Shown: one piece after another, positions 8,062 through 17,423 of the stretch
How positions within the stretch are numbered: the stretch's first letter is position 1
How the letters are laid out: each line of letters opens with the position of its first letter
Origin: an uncultured Caulobacterales bacterium
GTDB lineage: Bacteria > Pseudomonadota > Alphaproteobacteria > Caulobacterales > Caulobacteraceae
Direction: 5' to 3'
DNA length: 64,000 bases
Assembly (NCBI GenBank): GCA_903840435.1
Contig: CAIMFV010000012.1
Coordinates: 30,102-94,101, forward strand
Position numbers and translations under genes: made by a program
The notes under the pieces: generated by a model
Database searches by the model: none
What the model was told of the DNA's origin: nothing
What the model saw: only the letters and a program-made list of their open reading frames with translations

Positions 8062-10641
8062 ATGACTTTGGAGACCCCGCCGCCGATCCCGCCGACGCCG
8101 ACCGAGCCCCCCTTCTCGCTCGCGCCCAACGCCAAGATCGCCCGCCGTCAAACGAAATCCGCTAAGCGTTCGTCAAAGCGCGGCATGAGCCGTTTTGCCT
8201 ATATCTTTGCTGTGGTGGGCTCCATCTTGTGGGGCATGTGCGTCATTGCCTTTGCCGTCGGCTATAAGTCGATGGATTGGGCGTTTGACTATCAGCCGAT
8301 CCAGATGGTGCTCTTGGGTCTGGTGTCCATTCTTCCCGCTATTCTGATGGGCATTATCGCCCACGCCTTTCGCCAGGCCGACGCCTTGCAAGACGAAACG
8401 CGCCGCAGCCGCGAGGCGACCGAGCGCCTTGTCGGACCGGTTGTACTGGCGGCGGGCGAGACCGCCTCGCTGGTTGATCATCTGCATCACGAGATTGACC
8501 GGGCCGTGGGTGTTGCAACCCAGGCCTCCGAACACCTCGCCCATTTGCGCCTGACCCTCGCCGAAGAGAGCGACCGGATGAGCGCCACTGTGGCTGAAGC
8601 GGAACGGGTGACCCGGCTCCTTGCTGAAGGCCTTGGTGCTGAGCGAATGGAAATGGGCGTCCTGTCGGCAGAGCTCGAAGGTCGTGCGGCCTCCATTGCG
8701 GGCGCTATTCAACGGCAAGCGAAAATGGTCTCCGAGGCCTCTGATTTGGCCGAGACCCAGATCCGCGAGGCAGAATCGATTTTAGCCGCCCGCGCGGCCG
8801 ACTTGGCGGCGGCAGCGGCAGATGCCGGAGAGGTTGGCGCGCTCGCCAGCCAGCAGTTTCAGCTGACCGCCGAGCAGTTGGAAGACGTCTCCGCCAAGAT
8901 CGCCGGACGGGTCGACTCCCTCACGCTCGCCCTCTCAACCGAACGCGAGCAATTGTCCCACGCGGCTCAGGCCTTGATGGTCGATCACGAACTGGTCAGC
9001 GGCCAGATGAAGTCGCAACGCGAGCTTCTGATCGATGCGGTGGCTCAAGCTCGGATCGGGTCACAAGACCTGCATGTGGCCGCCTCGTCGGGAGCCGAAG
9101 CCCTGCGGCAACTGATTGCGGAGGCTGCTGCCCAGGTAGGCGCCTTGGTCGAGACGGCGCGCGCTGAGCAAGAAGAACTGGAAAACCAAGCCCGGTCACG
9201 GCTGAAGCTTTTCGGTGCCGCCATTGCCGAGGAGCGCACGGCGATTGACCAAACCACCCGCCATGCCCTGCACGGCTTTCTCAGTGCGGCCGACGAGGCA
9301 CGGCGCGCCGTGTCGAACGAGATCGAACAGCACCGCGAGCAAACGGTTGGGGCCACCAAAGAGGCCATCGAAGAACTGGGACGGGCGGCAGAGGGTGCGC
9401 GTCTGTCGGCGGCCGCCCATCTGGAAGAAACGCGCCGTTTGGCCGAAACCCATGTCGGAAAGGCCCGCGAACAGCTCGATCAATTAGGGGAAAGCGCCTT
9501 TATGGCGGCGCAGCGGGCCGATGAAATATTTGATTCTCGCCTCGCCTCCGCCCGACGCTTGATCGATGAATCGGCGCGGATTGTCGAGGATGCCGGTTTG
9601 AAATCGGCCCAGAAGATCGAGGTCGGGCTGAACGCCACCCGCGAAGCCTTGGCCGAGCTCGAAGCCTTGATGAGCGAAGTGGACACCCGCGCGGGGCGCA
9701 TGCCTGCCCAAGCCCGCATGAGCGTCGAAGCGGTGCGCGACGCCGTCTCCAAGGGGGTCAATGATTTGACCGAAGCGGCCAGACGGGCAGCCGCCGAAAC
9801 CCAGGTCATCGACCTCGCCTTCCAAGAGCGGGTCAAGCGCAACTACGAAATGCTCAACCAATCCGTGCGGTTGATGAGCGAGGTCGCCGGGTCCGCCGAT
9901 CAAGCGACCTTGGAAGCGCGCACGCCGAGCCTGCAACCGCCGCCGGTGACACCTCCGCCGCCGGATATTGCCCGCGCCATGGAAGAGGCGCGCGTGAAGG
10001 CGCTGGCCGCAGTCACCTCAGCGGTGGAAGAAAAACGCCGTGCCGCCGCCGGAGGCACAGGGCCAGTGAGTGCGCCGGTGGCTGCTCGTGGCGGCGATGA
10101 TGCCCCCCTCGATCTCAGCGCCGCATCGGCCCGACCAAAACTCCGATTGACCCCAACCGAGCAGGACCAAGCCGTCGGCGCGGTGTTTCAATCGCCAAGT
10201 GAACCCCGGCGCGAGGCCCGACCCGGTGCTTCGGACAGTTGGTCGCTGCGCGATCTCCTCAACAATATGGATGATCCCCAGCCGCCGCCAGGACGGCCGG
10301 CTGGCGAGCGTTTGGTGCTTGAACTGCACAGCCTTGGCATCGACTCCGCTGCCCTCCTGCCACGGTCGCGGGTCGAGGACATTGCCAAGGCGCTCAATCT
10401 CGGCGACCTCGATGCGGGCCGCAGCCACATACGTCGTCTCGCGCCCGCAGCCACCCGACGCTTGGCGCGACGGCTCGATGCAGAGCCTGCCGTTCGCAGC
10501 GAAGCCGCCAAGTTCGTCGCCGATTTCGGCGACCGGCTGATCGATTCGCTCGCCAGGGAAGGTGCAGCGGCTGACCTGCTGACCACCGAGGAGGGCCGCG
10601 CCTTCCTGCTTCTCGACGCGGCGATCAGCCAGCAAGGCTAG
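8062..10641 (+). CDS. tipN: TipN-like polar coiled-coil membrane protein
   Basis: An 859-residue protein with a Pro-rich cytoplasmic start, two membrane segments (about residues 45-68 and 79-103), a long Ala/Glu-rich coiled coil (about 105-620), a Pro-rich linker and a compact C-terminal domain (about 725-855: VLELHSLGIDSAALLPRSR, then RRLAPAATRRLARRL and GRAFLLLDAAI). This architecture and length fit TipN, the Caulobacter new-pole marker that orients polarity and flagellum placement and interacts with the chromosome segregation machinery. The assignment is by architecture and remembered C-terminal pattern, not by alignment. An AGGGA ribosome site precedes the ATG. Two GANTC sites (7927-7931, 7982-7986) lie upstream and could couple expression to methylation state. 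The gene ends seven bases before the dipeptide epimerase. Confidence 0.65.
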   Translation: MTLETPPPIPPTPTEPPFSLAPNAKIARRQTKSAKRSSKRGMSRFAYIFAVVGSILWGMCVIAFAVGYKSMDWAFDYQPIQMVLLGLVSILPAILMGIIAHAFRQADALQDETRRSREATERLVGPVVLAAGETASLVDHLHHEIDRAVGVATQASEHLAHLRLTLAEESDRMSATVAEAERVTRLLAEGLGAERMEMGVLSAELEGRAASIAGAIQRQAKMVSEASDLAETQIREAESILAARAADLAAAAADAGEVGALASQQFQLTAEQLEDVSAKIAGRVDSLTLALSTEREQLSHAAQALMVDHELVSGQMKSQRELLIDAVAQARIGSQDLHVAASSGAEALRQLIAEAAAQVGALVETARAEQEELENQARSRLKLFGAAIAEERTAIDQTTRHALHGFLSAADEARRAVSNEIEQHREQTVGATKEAIEELGRAAEGARLSAAAHLEETRRLAETHVGKAREQLDQLGESAFMAAQRADEIFDSRLASARRLIDESARIVEDAGLKSAQKIEVGLNATREALAELEALMSEVDTRAGRMPAQARMSVEAVRDAVSKGVNDLTEAARRAAAETQVIDLAFQERVKRNYEMLNQSVRLMSEVAGSADQATLEARTPSLQPPPVTPPPPDIARAMEEARVKALAAVTSAVEEKRRAAAGGTGPVSAPVAARGGDDAPLDLSAASARPKLRLTPTEQDQAVGAVFQSPSEPRREARPGASDSWSLRDLLNNMDDPQPPPGRPAGERLVLELHSLGIDSAALLPRSRVEDIAKALNLGDLDAGRSHIRRLAPAATRRLARRLDAEPAVRSEAAKFVADFGDRLIDSLAREGAAADLLTTEEGRAFLLLDAAISQQG

Positions 10642-10648
10642 GCCCCGC

Positions 10649-11626
10649 ATGGAGCTCACGGCGGTCCGCGAGGTCTTCCCGCTCGCCAGCGCATTTCGCA
10701 TCTCGCGCGGCGCCAAAACCGAGGCGGTGGTGGTCCGCGTCAGCCTCACCGTGGACGGCCAACTTGGCCAAGGGGAAGCGACGCCCTATGCGCGGTATGG
10801 CGAAACCGTCGAAGGGGTGCTCGCCGAAATTGCCCAGATTTGGCAAAGCTTCGCCGCCAATCCCAGCCGCGAGCGCCTCGCCGATATCGCCCCGCCGGGC
10901 GCCGCGCGCAACGCGATCGACTGTGCGCTTTGGGATTTGGACGCCAAACGCGCCGGGGTCAGGGCCTGGACGCTCGCCGGGATTGATCGGCTCGATCCGG
11001 TCAAAACCGCCTATACAATCAGCCTCGACACCAAGGATGCGATGGCAGAGGCCGCCAAGGCCGCCGCCCGCCGCCCCTTGCTGAAGCTAAAAATCGGCAG
11101 CGGAGACGATCTCGACAAGATTGCCGCCGTGCGCATGGCGGCGCCGCGAACACGCTTGGTCATCGACGCCAATGAAGCCCTTGATCTCGACACCTTAAAC
11201 CGTCTGGCGCCGGATCTGGTTCAGCTGGGGGTGAAGATGATCGAACAACCCCTCCCCGCCTCTGAAGATGCAGCGCTTGCCGACTATCGTGGCCAGATTC
11301 CCCTGTGCGCCGATGAAAGCCTGCACACGCGTGCCGAGCTCGACCGCCTCAGCCCTCTCTACCATGCAGTCAATATCAAGCTCGACAAGACCGGCGGACT
11401 GACCGAGGCGCTTGCCCTGCGCTCAGACGCCCGCGCTCGGGGAATGATGATTATGGCGGGCTGTATGGTGGCGACGTCCTTGTCGATAGCCCCGGCCATG
11501 CTCATCGCCCAGGGCGCGGAGGTGGTCGATTTGGATGGTCCCCTTCTACTCGCCAAGGATCGAGAGCCCGGTCTCACCTATCTGGGATCGATGATTTCGC
11601 CGCCTTCGCCTCAAATCTGGGGGTGA
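10649..11626 (+). CDS. dgcA: L-Ala-D/L-Glu epimerase (dipeptide epimerase, enolase superfamily)
   Basis: A 325-residue muconate-lactonising-type enolase superfamily member. The catalytic residues are visible: Lys146-x-Lys148 in LLKLKIG, the metal ligands Asp173 (VIDANEAL), Glu199 (MIEQPLP) and Asp222 (CADESLH), and Lys244 in NIKLDKTGG. This pattern matches dipeptide epimerases that interconvert L-Ala-D-Glu and L-Ala-L-Glu, allowing murein peptides to be recycled as nutrients. It starts seven bases after the TipN-like gene and may be co-transcribed. Its last 16 bases overlap the converging MFS transporter gene. Another dipeptide specificity is possible. Confidence 0.8.
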   Translation: MELTAVREVFPLASAFRISRGAKTEAVVVRVSLTVDGQLGQGEATPYARYGETVEGVLAEIAQIWQSFAANPSRERLADIAPPGAARNAIDCALWDLDAKRAGVRAWTLAGIDRLDPVKTAYTISLDTKDAMAEAAKAAARRPLLKLKIGSGDDLDKIAAVRMAAPRTRLVIDANEALDLDTLNRLAPDLVQLGVKMIEQPLPASEDAALADYRGQIPLCADESLHTRAELDRLSPLYHAVNIKLDKTGGLTEALALRSDARARGMMIMAGCMVATSLSIAPAMLIAQGAEVVDLDGPLLLAKDREPGLTYLGSMISPPSPQIWG

Positions 11627-12795
11627 TGGACAGGCTCTGGCGAGGTGGCGAGACGCCGCGCCAAAATCAGCGCCGCCATGACGCCCAAGAGCGCCATCAA
11701 ACTCATGGCGAGATAGGCCCGGGCGCCTGACAGCTGGAACAGGGCCCCGCCTGCAAGCGTGGCAAGGCCGGTCGCCAGTCCATAGGACAAGGACGCCAGC
11801 AGGGTCTGGGCCGACGAGGCGTGGTCGCGCGGGGTCAATTGCGCGATCAGCAGCAACGAGCCGATATAGGTCGCAGAAAAGGTCAGGGCGTGCAGCGCCT
11901 GCAAAGGGAAGACGAGCCAAAAGGGCGCCGAAAGGGAGAGAGCTGTCCACCTGATGACTGCGCCCGCGCCACCGGCGACAATCATGCCTACCGCGCCTAA
12001 CCGCGACCGGAGCCCTGTACCAAACCAAAGAAACGCAACTTCGGCGGTGACGCTGACGCCCCACATTGCGCCAACCAGTCCTGACGAGGCTCCCTGAGCC
12101 CGCCAGGCAATGGCGGAAAAAGCATAGTAGATCGCGTGCGATCCTTGGATCAGGCTTACGGCCAAAAGCAGGATAGCGACATTGGTGTTACCCAGGAATT
12201 CGCGGTGGGCGCTGAGGCGCGTGCGGAAACCGGCCGGAGCAGCGCCGTCCAGCACCCGCTCCTTCGGCAAGACCACTCGGGCGCCGATGGCGCAGGCGAA
12301 GGCTGCAATTGCCGACCAAACCACGGCGACGAGCGATCCGGCGACGGCAACCACCAGGCCGCACAAAATATTGGCCGCCACATAACCCGCAGAGCCTATG
12401 CCACGCGCAATACTATAGGAAAAACCGTCTCGGGCAGCGCGACGCAAGGTAAAAACATCCGCCAGCGGCGAGACGGCGGCAATGGCGGTGGCGGCGATCA
12501 GATAGAGGATGAGCCAGGGCAGAAAGCCGCTGAATGCCAAGAGCGCCGCATAGGCGAGGCCAGCCACGAGGGCGAGTAACATCATCGGCGTTCGGCGCAA
12601 CGAAAAGCCGTCTGCCCAAACCGCCAGGATCGGACCCAAGGCCACCCGAAGCAACATCGGTACTGCGATGATGACGCCGATCTGTGCCGCCGAAAGGCCG
12701 CGCGCCTTGAACCAGACCGGAAGGTAGGGCATCGTCGCACCTGTCCCCATATAGATGAGACAGTAAAACAGGCCGTGGCGAAGAGCAGCGCGCAT
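11611..12795 (-). CDS. MFS transporter
   Basis: A hydrophobic protein of 394 residues with about twelve predicted membrane segments. The N-terminus (YMGTGATMPYLPVWFKARGL) and the VWADGFSLRRTP loop recall the nucleoside/phenylpropionate (HcaT-like) branch of the major facilitator superfamily. The substrate is unknown. Its position next to a dipeptide epimerase on the opposite strand does not prove a link with murein peptides. It overlaps that gene tail to tail, and its start is 47 bases from the divergent DUF423 gene. Confidence 0.75.
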   Translation of the reverse strand: MRAALRHGLFYCLIYMGTGATMPYLPVWFKARGLSAAQIGVIIAVPMLLRVALGPILAVWADGFSLRRTPMMLLALVAGLAYAALLAFSGFLPWLILYLIAATAIAAVSPLADVFTLRRAARDGFSYSIARGIGSAGYVAANILCGLVVAVAGSLVAVVWSAIAAFACAIGARVVLPKERVLDGAAPAGFRTRLSAHREFLGNTNVAILLLAVSLIQGSHAIYYAFSAIAWRAQGASSGLVGAMWGVSVTAEVAFLWFGTGLRSRLGAVGMIVAGGAGAVIRWTALSLSAPFWLVFPLQALHALTFSATYIGSLLLIAQLTPRDHASSAQTLLASLSYGLATGLATLAGGALFQLSGARAYLAMSLMALLGVMAALILARRLATSPEPVHHPQI

Positions 12796-12842
12796 GCTCT
12801 AGGCCTAAATAGGTTTGCGACGAGAAAAAAGGATTACCTGAA

Positions 12843-13217
12843 ATGACCGCAAGGATGGCGCCCACCCAGGCGAAGCGCGTGGTCAGCCTTGCTGGACTTA
12901 GCGGCGCAATGGCCGTGGCCGAGGGGGCCTTCGGCGCCCATGGTGTCGCTGATGCAAGTCTTCGCGCCCTGTTACAGACGGCCGCCATCTATCAGTTGGC
13001 TGCAGCCTCGGCGGGGCTCAGCTTAGGACTGGCGCGCCGATTTTTTCTCGCTGCGGCGTTGATTTTGGTCGGCGGCTTTATTTTCGCAGCCAGCCTCGAT
13101 GCGATTGTGCTCACCCAGGAAAAGCGATTTGGCGCGATAACTCCAATTGGTGGCTTGAGCTTAATCGCCGGGTTTATTTTGGTCTTCCTTGGAGCGCTCC
13201 GGTCGCCTGAGGATTGA
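12843..13217 (+). CDS. DUF423 family small membrane protein
   Basis: A 124-residue membrane protein with four hydrophobic stretches. The AEGAFGAHG segment after the first helix and the GGFIFAASLDAI...FGAITPIGGLSLIAGF pattern are typical of the DUF423 (YgdD-like) family, whose function is unknown. The first 15 residues are charged and may be an extension; AGGA precedes the chosen ATG by about eight bases. The CobW-family gene follows on the same strand. Confidence 0.8.
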   Translation: MTARMAPTQAKRVVSLAGLSGAMAVAEGAFGAHGVADASLRALLQTAAIYQLAAASAGLSLGLARRFFLAAALILVGGFIFAASLDAIVLTQEKRFGAITPIGGLSLIAGFILVFLGALRSPED

Positions 13218-13290
13218 TCGTTGCTCTTCCCGACTGGCGCATCGTCCCTACATAGAACAAACGCTTTAGAAATTGGACGCGAACCTCCCC

Positions 13291-14352
13291 ATGACAGATA
13301 AAGTCCCCGTTACGGTTCTGACTGGCTATCTCGGCGCTGGCAAAACCACCTTGCTCAATCGGATTTTGACCGAAAACCATGGGCACAAATATGCCGTGGT
13401 GGTGAATGAGTTTGGGGAAATCGGCATCGATAACGACCTGATCGTCGACGCCGATGAAGAAGTCTTCGAGATGAATAATGGTTGCGTCTGCTGCACGGTG
13501 CGTGGCGATTTAATCCGTATCATCAATGGCTTAATGCGGCGTCCCGGTCGCTTTGACGCCATACTGGTTGAAACCACCGGCCTCGCCGACCCCGGCCCCG
13601 TCGCGCAAACCTTTTTTGTCGACGAGGAAGTGCGGGAAAAAACCCGCCTCGACAGCGTCACCACCGTCGTCGACGCCAAGCACATTCATCTGCGGTTGGA
13701 CGACAGCCGCGAAGCGCGCGAGCAAATCGCCTTTGCCGACCAAATCGTGTTGAATAAGTCCGACCTGGTCTCGGAAGACGAACTGCGCGGTGTCGAGGCG
13801 AGGCTGCGTCGCCTCAATCCCTTAGCGCCCATCCACCGGGCCACGCGTTCGAATGTGGATCTCGATCTGGTGCTTGGCCGCAATGGATTTGATCTCGATC
13901 GGATCGTGTCGCTCGAGCCCGACTTTCTCAATCCCCCCCATGGCGAGCCGGGCCACGTTCACGACCAGGATTGCGGCCATGACGACCATGGCCATCACCA
14001 CGATCATCATCACGATCATGATCACCATCACCATGCCGACCATCAGCACGATGACGATATTAAGGGCATCTCGCTTTCCACCACCAAACCGATCGATGGG
14101 CAAAAAATTACCCGCTGGCTCAATGAACTCCTGGCCGCACAGGGCCCAGACATCCTGCGCGCCAAGGGCATAATCGACGTCGCGGGCGAAGAGCGTCGGT
14201 TGGTGTTTCAGGCCGTGCACATGATTTTGGAAGGCGATTTGCAACGGGCCTGGAAGGCTGACGAGCCGAGGTTCAGCCGTCTGGTGTTCATTGGCCGCAA
14301 TCTGGATGAAGCCAAGCTAAAAGCTGGGTTTGACGCGACGGTCGCCGTCTGA
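13291..14352 (+). CDS. CobW/COG0523 family metal-chaperone GTPase
   Basis: A G3E-family GTPase of 353 residues. The P-loop GYLGAGKTT is at residues 12-20, the metal-binding CVCC motif at 65-68 (GCVCCTVRGDL), and the base-specificity motif NKSD at 155-158. A long His-rich linker at about 217-253 precedes the CobW C-terminal domain. These proteins deliver metal, often zinc, to client enzymes using GTP. The ATG at 13291 is preferred over a TTG 18 bases upstream because family members begin just before the P-loop strand. No Zur-type operator is obvious and no cobalamin genes are nearby, so a zinc or other metal role is more likely than B12 synthesis. Confidence 0.85.
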   Translation: MTDKVPVTVLTGYLGAGKTTLLNRILTENHGHKYAVVVNEFGEIGIDNDLIVDADEEVFEMNNGCVCCTVRGDLIRIINGLMRRPGRFDAILVETTGLADPGPVAQTFFVDEEVREKTRLDSVTTVVDAKHIHLRLDDSREAREQIAFADQIVLNKSDLVSEDELRGVEARLRRLNPLAPIHRATRSNVDLDLVLGRNGFDLDRIVSLEPDFLNPPHGEPGHVHDQDCGHDDHGHHHDHHHDHDHHHHADHQHDDDIKGISLSTTKPIDGQKITRWLNELLAAQGPDILRAKGIIDVAGEERRLVFQAVHMILEGDLQRAWKADEPRFSRLVFIGRNLDEAKLKAGFDATVAV

Positions 14353-14405
14353 GCGGCGGCCAAATCCGACCAGGACTACGGGAAAAATCGCAATTAAGAC
14401 GTCGA

Positions 14406-14434
14406 CTGACTTTCGTCCGTCACCAAACTGTTAT
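14406..14434 (+). promoter_or_regulatory. PhoB binding site (Pho box) upstream of pstS
   Basis: Three 7-base half-sites follow one another at an 11-base period: CTGACTT (14406), CCGTCAC (14417) and CTGTTAT (14428), with four-base gaps. The last two form a good match to the CTGTCAT-N4-CTGTCAT PhoB consensus. A possible -10 element (TAAGCA, 14445-14450) lies ten bases downstream, the usual geometry when the Pho box replaces the -35. This predicts induction of pstSCAB under phosphate starvation. Confidence 0.75.
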
Positions 14435-14497
14435 GGAGCGCGGGTAAGCACCCTGTGGAAGCGCGCGATGATGTGACATGCGTGCAGGGAGACGACC

Positions 14498-15535
14498 ATG
14501 TTTAAAAGCTTTGCGATCACGCTGACGGCGACCCTTTTGGCGAGCGTTGCGGCTCAAGCGGGCGACATCACTGGCGCGGGCGCCACCTTCCCGGCGCCTG
14601 TCTACGCCAAGTGGGCGGAAAGCTATAAGGCCCAGGCTGGCACACAAGTGAATTACCAGGCCATCGGTTCCGGCGGCGGCATCAAGCAAATCAAGGCCAA
14701 GACGGTCGCCTTCGGCGCCTCTGACAAGCCGCTTACCTCCGACGACCTGAAGGCCGCGGGCCTCGTGCAATTCCCGACCGTGATCGGCGGCATCGTTCCC
14801 GTGACCAACCTCCCCGGAATCAAGCCCGGCGAATTGCGCTTGAACGGCGATGTGCTGGCGAAGATTTTCTTGGGTCAGGTGAAGAAGTGGAATGATCCGG
14901 CAATCGCCGCGCTCAATCCTGGCAAGGCCCTGCCTGCCCTACCCATCACCGTGGTGCACCGCTCCGACGGTTCCGGAACGTCCTATGTGTTCACCTCCTA
15001 TCTGTCGCTGGTCAACGCCGATTGGAAGGCCAAGGTCGGTGCCAATACCGACGTGGCATGGCCAGCGGGTGAAGGCGGCAAGGGCAATGACGGCGTGGCC
15101 GCGCTCGTCAAGCAAACCCCAGGTGCGCTTGGCTATGTTGAATATGTCTATTCGCATGGCAACCATCTTGACTACATTTCGCTCTCTTCAGCGAGCGGCG
15201 CCTATTTGGAGCCGAATGAGAAGACCTTCGCGACCGCCGCCGCCAAGGCCGACTGGGCCCATACGCCCGGCTTTGCGGTTTCGCTCCTCAATCAACCGGG
15301 CGCGGCTTGGCCAATTTCTTCGGCGACCTTCATCCTGGTTTATGAAAAGCAGGATGATGCCGCTCAAGGGGCAAGCGTTCTGAAGTTCTTTGATTGGGCT
15401 TACAAGAACGGCGATGCGCAAGCCTTGCAACTCGACTATGTGCCGCTTCCAGCTTCGGTGAAGACCTTGGTCCGCAAGACCTGGGCCAAAGCCGTTCACG
15501 ACGCTTCCGGCAAACCGGTCTACGTCTCGCAATAA
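14498..15535 (+). CDS. pstS: Phosphate ABC transporter, periplasmic phosphate-binding protein
   Basis: A 345-residue periplasmic binding protein for inorganic phosphate. A signal peptide is clear (MFKSFAITLTATLLASVAAQA). The mature start GDITGAGATFPAPVYAKWAE and the phosphate-contact segments GSGGGIKQIKAKTVAFGASD and HRSDGSGTSYVFTSYL are diagnostic for PstS. It is the first gene of pstSCAB, with a GGAGA ribosome site and a Pho box about 65 bases upstream. A strong hairpin without a T-run follows the stop, which would favour higher PstS than PstC levels. Confidence 0.95.
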   Translation: MFKSFAITLTATLLASVAAQAGDITGAGATFPAPVYAKWAESYKAQAGTQVNYQAIGSGGGIKQIKAKTVAFGASDKPLTSDDLKAAGLVQFPTVIGGIVPVTNLPGIKPGELRLNGDVLAKIFLGQVKKWNDPAIAALNPGKALPALPITVVHRSDGSGTSYVFTSYLSLVNADWKAKVGANTDVAWPAGEGGKGNDGVAALVKQTPGALGYVEYVYSHGNHLDYISLSSASGAYLEPNEKTFATAAAKADWAHTPGFAVSLLNQPGAAWPISSATFILVYEKQDDAAQGASVLKFFDWAYKNGDAQALQLDYVPLPASVKTLVRKTWAKAVHDASGKPVYVSQ

Positions 15536-15548
15536 TCTACCCATGGAT

Positions 15549-15578
15549 GGGCTGACACGCCACTTGGCGGGTCAGCCC
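15549..15578 (+). other. pstS-pstC intercistronic stem-loop
   Basis: An imperfect 13-bp stem with a four-base loop: GGGCTGAC-A-CGCC / GGCG-G-GTCAGCCC, with one A-G mismatch. It is not followed by a T-run, so it is unlikely to be a full terminator. Similar hairpins between binding-protein genes and membrane-component genes protect the upstream mRNA from 3' exonucleases, which would explain excess binding protein. Confidence 0.65.
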
Positions 15579-15595
15579 TGATTGCGAGCTGGAAT

Positions 15596-16567
15596 ATGAC
15601 GATGACCGTAACACCTGCCTCGACAGACCCCGCGCCGCTCGCCCGAAAAGCGGCAGGGGCGACTTTCGATCCCATCTTCAAGGTCCTGTGCGCCAGCGCT
15701 GCTACGATGTTGTTGGTGACACTGGGCGGCATCGTCATTTCTTTGGGCCTTGGCGGCTGGCCCGCCCTGTCGAAATACGGTCTTTCATTTTTTCTATCGT
15801 CCACCTGGGACCCGGTCGCTGACATCTATGGTGGCGCAGGACCGATTGCCGGCACTTTAATTACGGCGGTTTTGTCACTGTGCTTCGCCTTGCCTTTGGC
15901 CTTCGGCATTGCGGTCTTTTTGGTTGAGTTCTGCCCTCCCCTATTGCGCCGCCCGATTGGTATTGCGGTTGAGCTCTTGGCGGGCGTTCCCTCCATCGTC
16001 TACGGCATGTGGGGCCTGTTCGTCTTTGCGCCGCTGTTTTCCCAATATGTTGAGCTCCCCTTGATCGCCATGGCGCCTCCAGGCTCGATCTGGGAACAGA
16101 TTGTTCAGGGCATTCCGAACGGCTCTGGCATCTTGTCGGCCTCCATCATTCTTGCCGTAATGATCCTGCCCTATATGGCGGCAACTTTGCGCGAGCTCTT
16201 TTTGACCATTCCGCAAAAGGTCCGCGAAAGCGCCTATGGCCTTGGCTGCACCACGCTAGAAGTGATCTGGTCGGTGACCCTGCCCTATGTTCGCCGCAGC
16301 GCTATCGGCGCGGTGATGCTGGGCCTTGGGCGGGCTCTCGGCGAAACCATGGCGGTCACCTTCATCATCGGCAACAGCCACGCCTTCCCCAAGGGCATAT
16401 TTGACGGGGGTTCGACCATCGCCTCAACCATCGCCAATGAATTCCAGGAAGCGACATCCGACCTGCACACCTCGGCTTTGATCGCGCTCGGTCTCGTTCT
16501 GTTCGGCCTGACCTTTAGCGTTCTTGCCATAGCCCGCGCGCTGCTCGGCGCGCCGAAGAACGGTTGA
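15596..16567 (+). CDS. pstC: Phosphate ABC transporter, permease PstC
   Basis: A 323-residue inner-membrane permease with about six membrane segments, the first PstC-type half of the phosphate channel. The loop after the third segment (LAGVPSIVYGMWGLFVFAP) and the cytoplasmic EAA loop (RESAYGLGCTTLEVIW...LGRALGETMAVTFIIG) that docks on the ATPase are typical of PstC. It lies second in pstSCAB, about 60 bases after pstS and eight bases before pstA. An alternative ATG two codons inside would change little. Confidence 0.93.
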   Translation: MTMTVTPASTDPAPLARKAAGATFDPIFKVLCASAATMLLVTLGGIVISLGLGGWPALSKYGLSFFLSSTWDPVADIYGGAGPIAGTLITAVLSLCFALPLAFGIAVFLVEFCPPLLRRPIGIAVELLAGVPSIVYGMWGLFVFAPLFSQYVELPLIAMAPPGSIWEQIVQGIPNGSGILSASIILAVMILPYMAATLRELFLTIPQKVRESAYGLGCTTLEVIWSVTLPYVRRSAIGAVMLGLGRALGETMAVTFIIGNSHAFPKGIFDGGSTIASTIANEFQEATSDLHTSALIALGLVLFGLTFSVLAIARALLGAPKNG

Positions 16568-16574
16568 GGCTCCC

Positions 16575-17423
16575 ATGGCTGGTTTTAATCGTGTCGGACG
16601 CCGCAAGATCGCAGACGCACTGTTTGTGGCTTTCTGCACCCTGGCGGCGGTCATTGCGCTCTTCGCTCTGGCTGCCATTTTGACCTCGCTGCTGGTCAAG
16701 GGCGTGTCAGGGATCAACCTGGCGGTCTTTACCCAATCCACGCCTGCACCGGAATCAAATGGTGGCCTTGCCAATGCCATTGTCGGGTCGGTGCTCCTCT
16801 GTGGCGCCGCCATGATTGGCGCGCTCACTATTGGCGTGCTTGCCGGGACCTGGCTGGCAGAGTTTGGCGGCACAAGCCGCTACGCCGCCGTCATCCGCTT
16901 CTTGAACGACGTTTTGCTTTCAGCGCCTTCCATCCTTATCGGCCTGTGCGTCTATTATTTCGCTGTCCGGCCCGTGCATGGCTATAATGGCTGGGCCGGC
17001 GCTCTGGCGCTGTGCTTGATCGCAACGCCGGTCATTACCCGCACAACCGAAGACGTGTTGAAATTGCAATCGCGCCAATTGCGCGAGAGCGGCGTCGCCC
17101 TTGGCGCCCCCTTCTGGGTGACGGTGCAAAAGATCTTGTGGCGAGCGGCGGGTGGCGGGATTATTACCGGCGCGCTCTTGGCCTTCGCCCGAATTTCTGG
17201 CGAAACTGCGCCGCTCTTGTTCACCTCTCTGGGCAACCAGTTCATGAGCTTTGACATGTCAAAGCCGATTTCCAACCTCCCGGCCGTCATCTTCCAATTT
17301 GGCCTTTCGGCCTATGACGATTGGCAAAGGCTCGCCTGGGTCGGCGCGCTTTTGATCGCCGGCGCTGTGCTCACCATCAATATCTTCGTGCGCCTCATTT
17401 CCCAGGAGCCCAAACGCTCATGA
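16575..17423 (+). CDS. pstA: Phosphate ABC transporter, permease PstA
   Basis: A 282-residue membrane protein with six predicted helices, the partner of PstC. The [19 protein letters not shown] segment and the EAA loop ([20 protein letters not shown]...[22 protein letters not shown]) identify PstA. Its stop overlaps the pstB start codon (ATGA), showing translational coupling in the operon. Confidence 0.93.
   Translation: MAGFNRVGRRKIADALFVAFCTLAAVIALFALAAILTSLLVKGVSGINLAVFTQSTPAPESNGGLANAIVGSVLLCGAAMIGALTIGVLAGTWLAEFGGTSRYAAVIRFLNDVLLSAPSILIGLCVYYFAVRPVHGYNGWAGALALCLIATPVITRTTEDVLKLQSRQLRESGVALGAPFWVTVQKILWRAAGGGIITGALLAFARISGETAPLLFTSLGNQFMSFDMSKPISNLPAVIFQFGLSAYDDWQRLAWVGALLIAGAVLTINIFVRLISQEPKRS

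Noticed and set aside
13822..14244. Minus-strand frame rich in Met, Val and Ile opposite the CobW-family gene.
   Set aside because: The hydrophobic run is simply the reverse complement of the His-rich linker codons.
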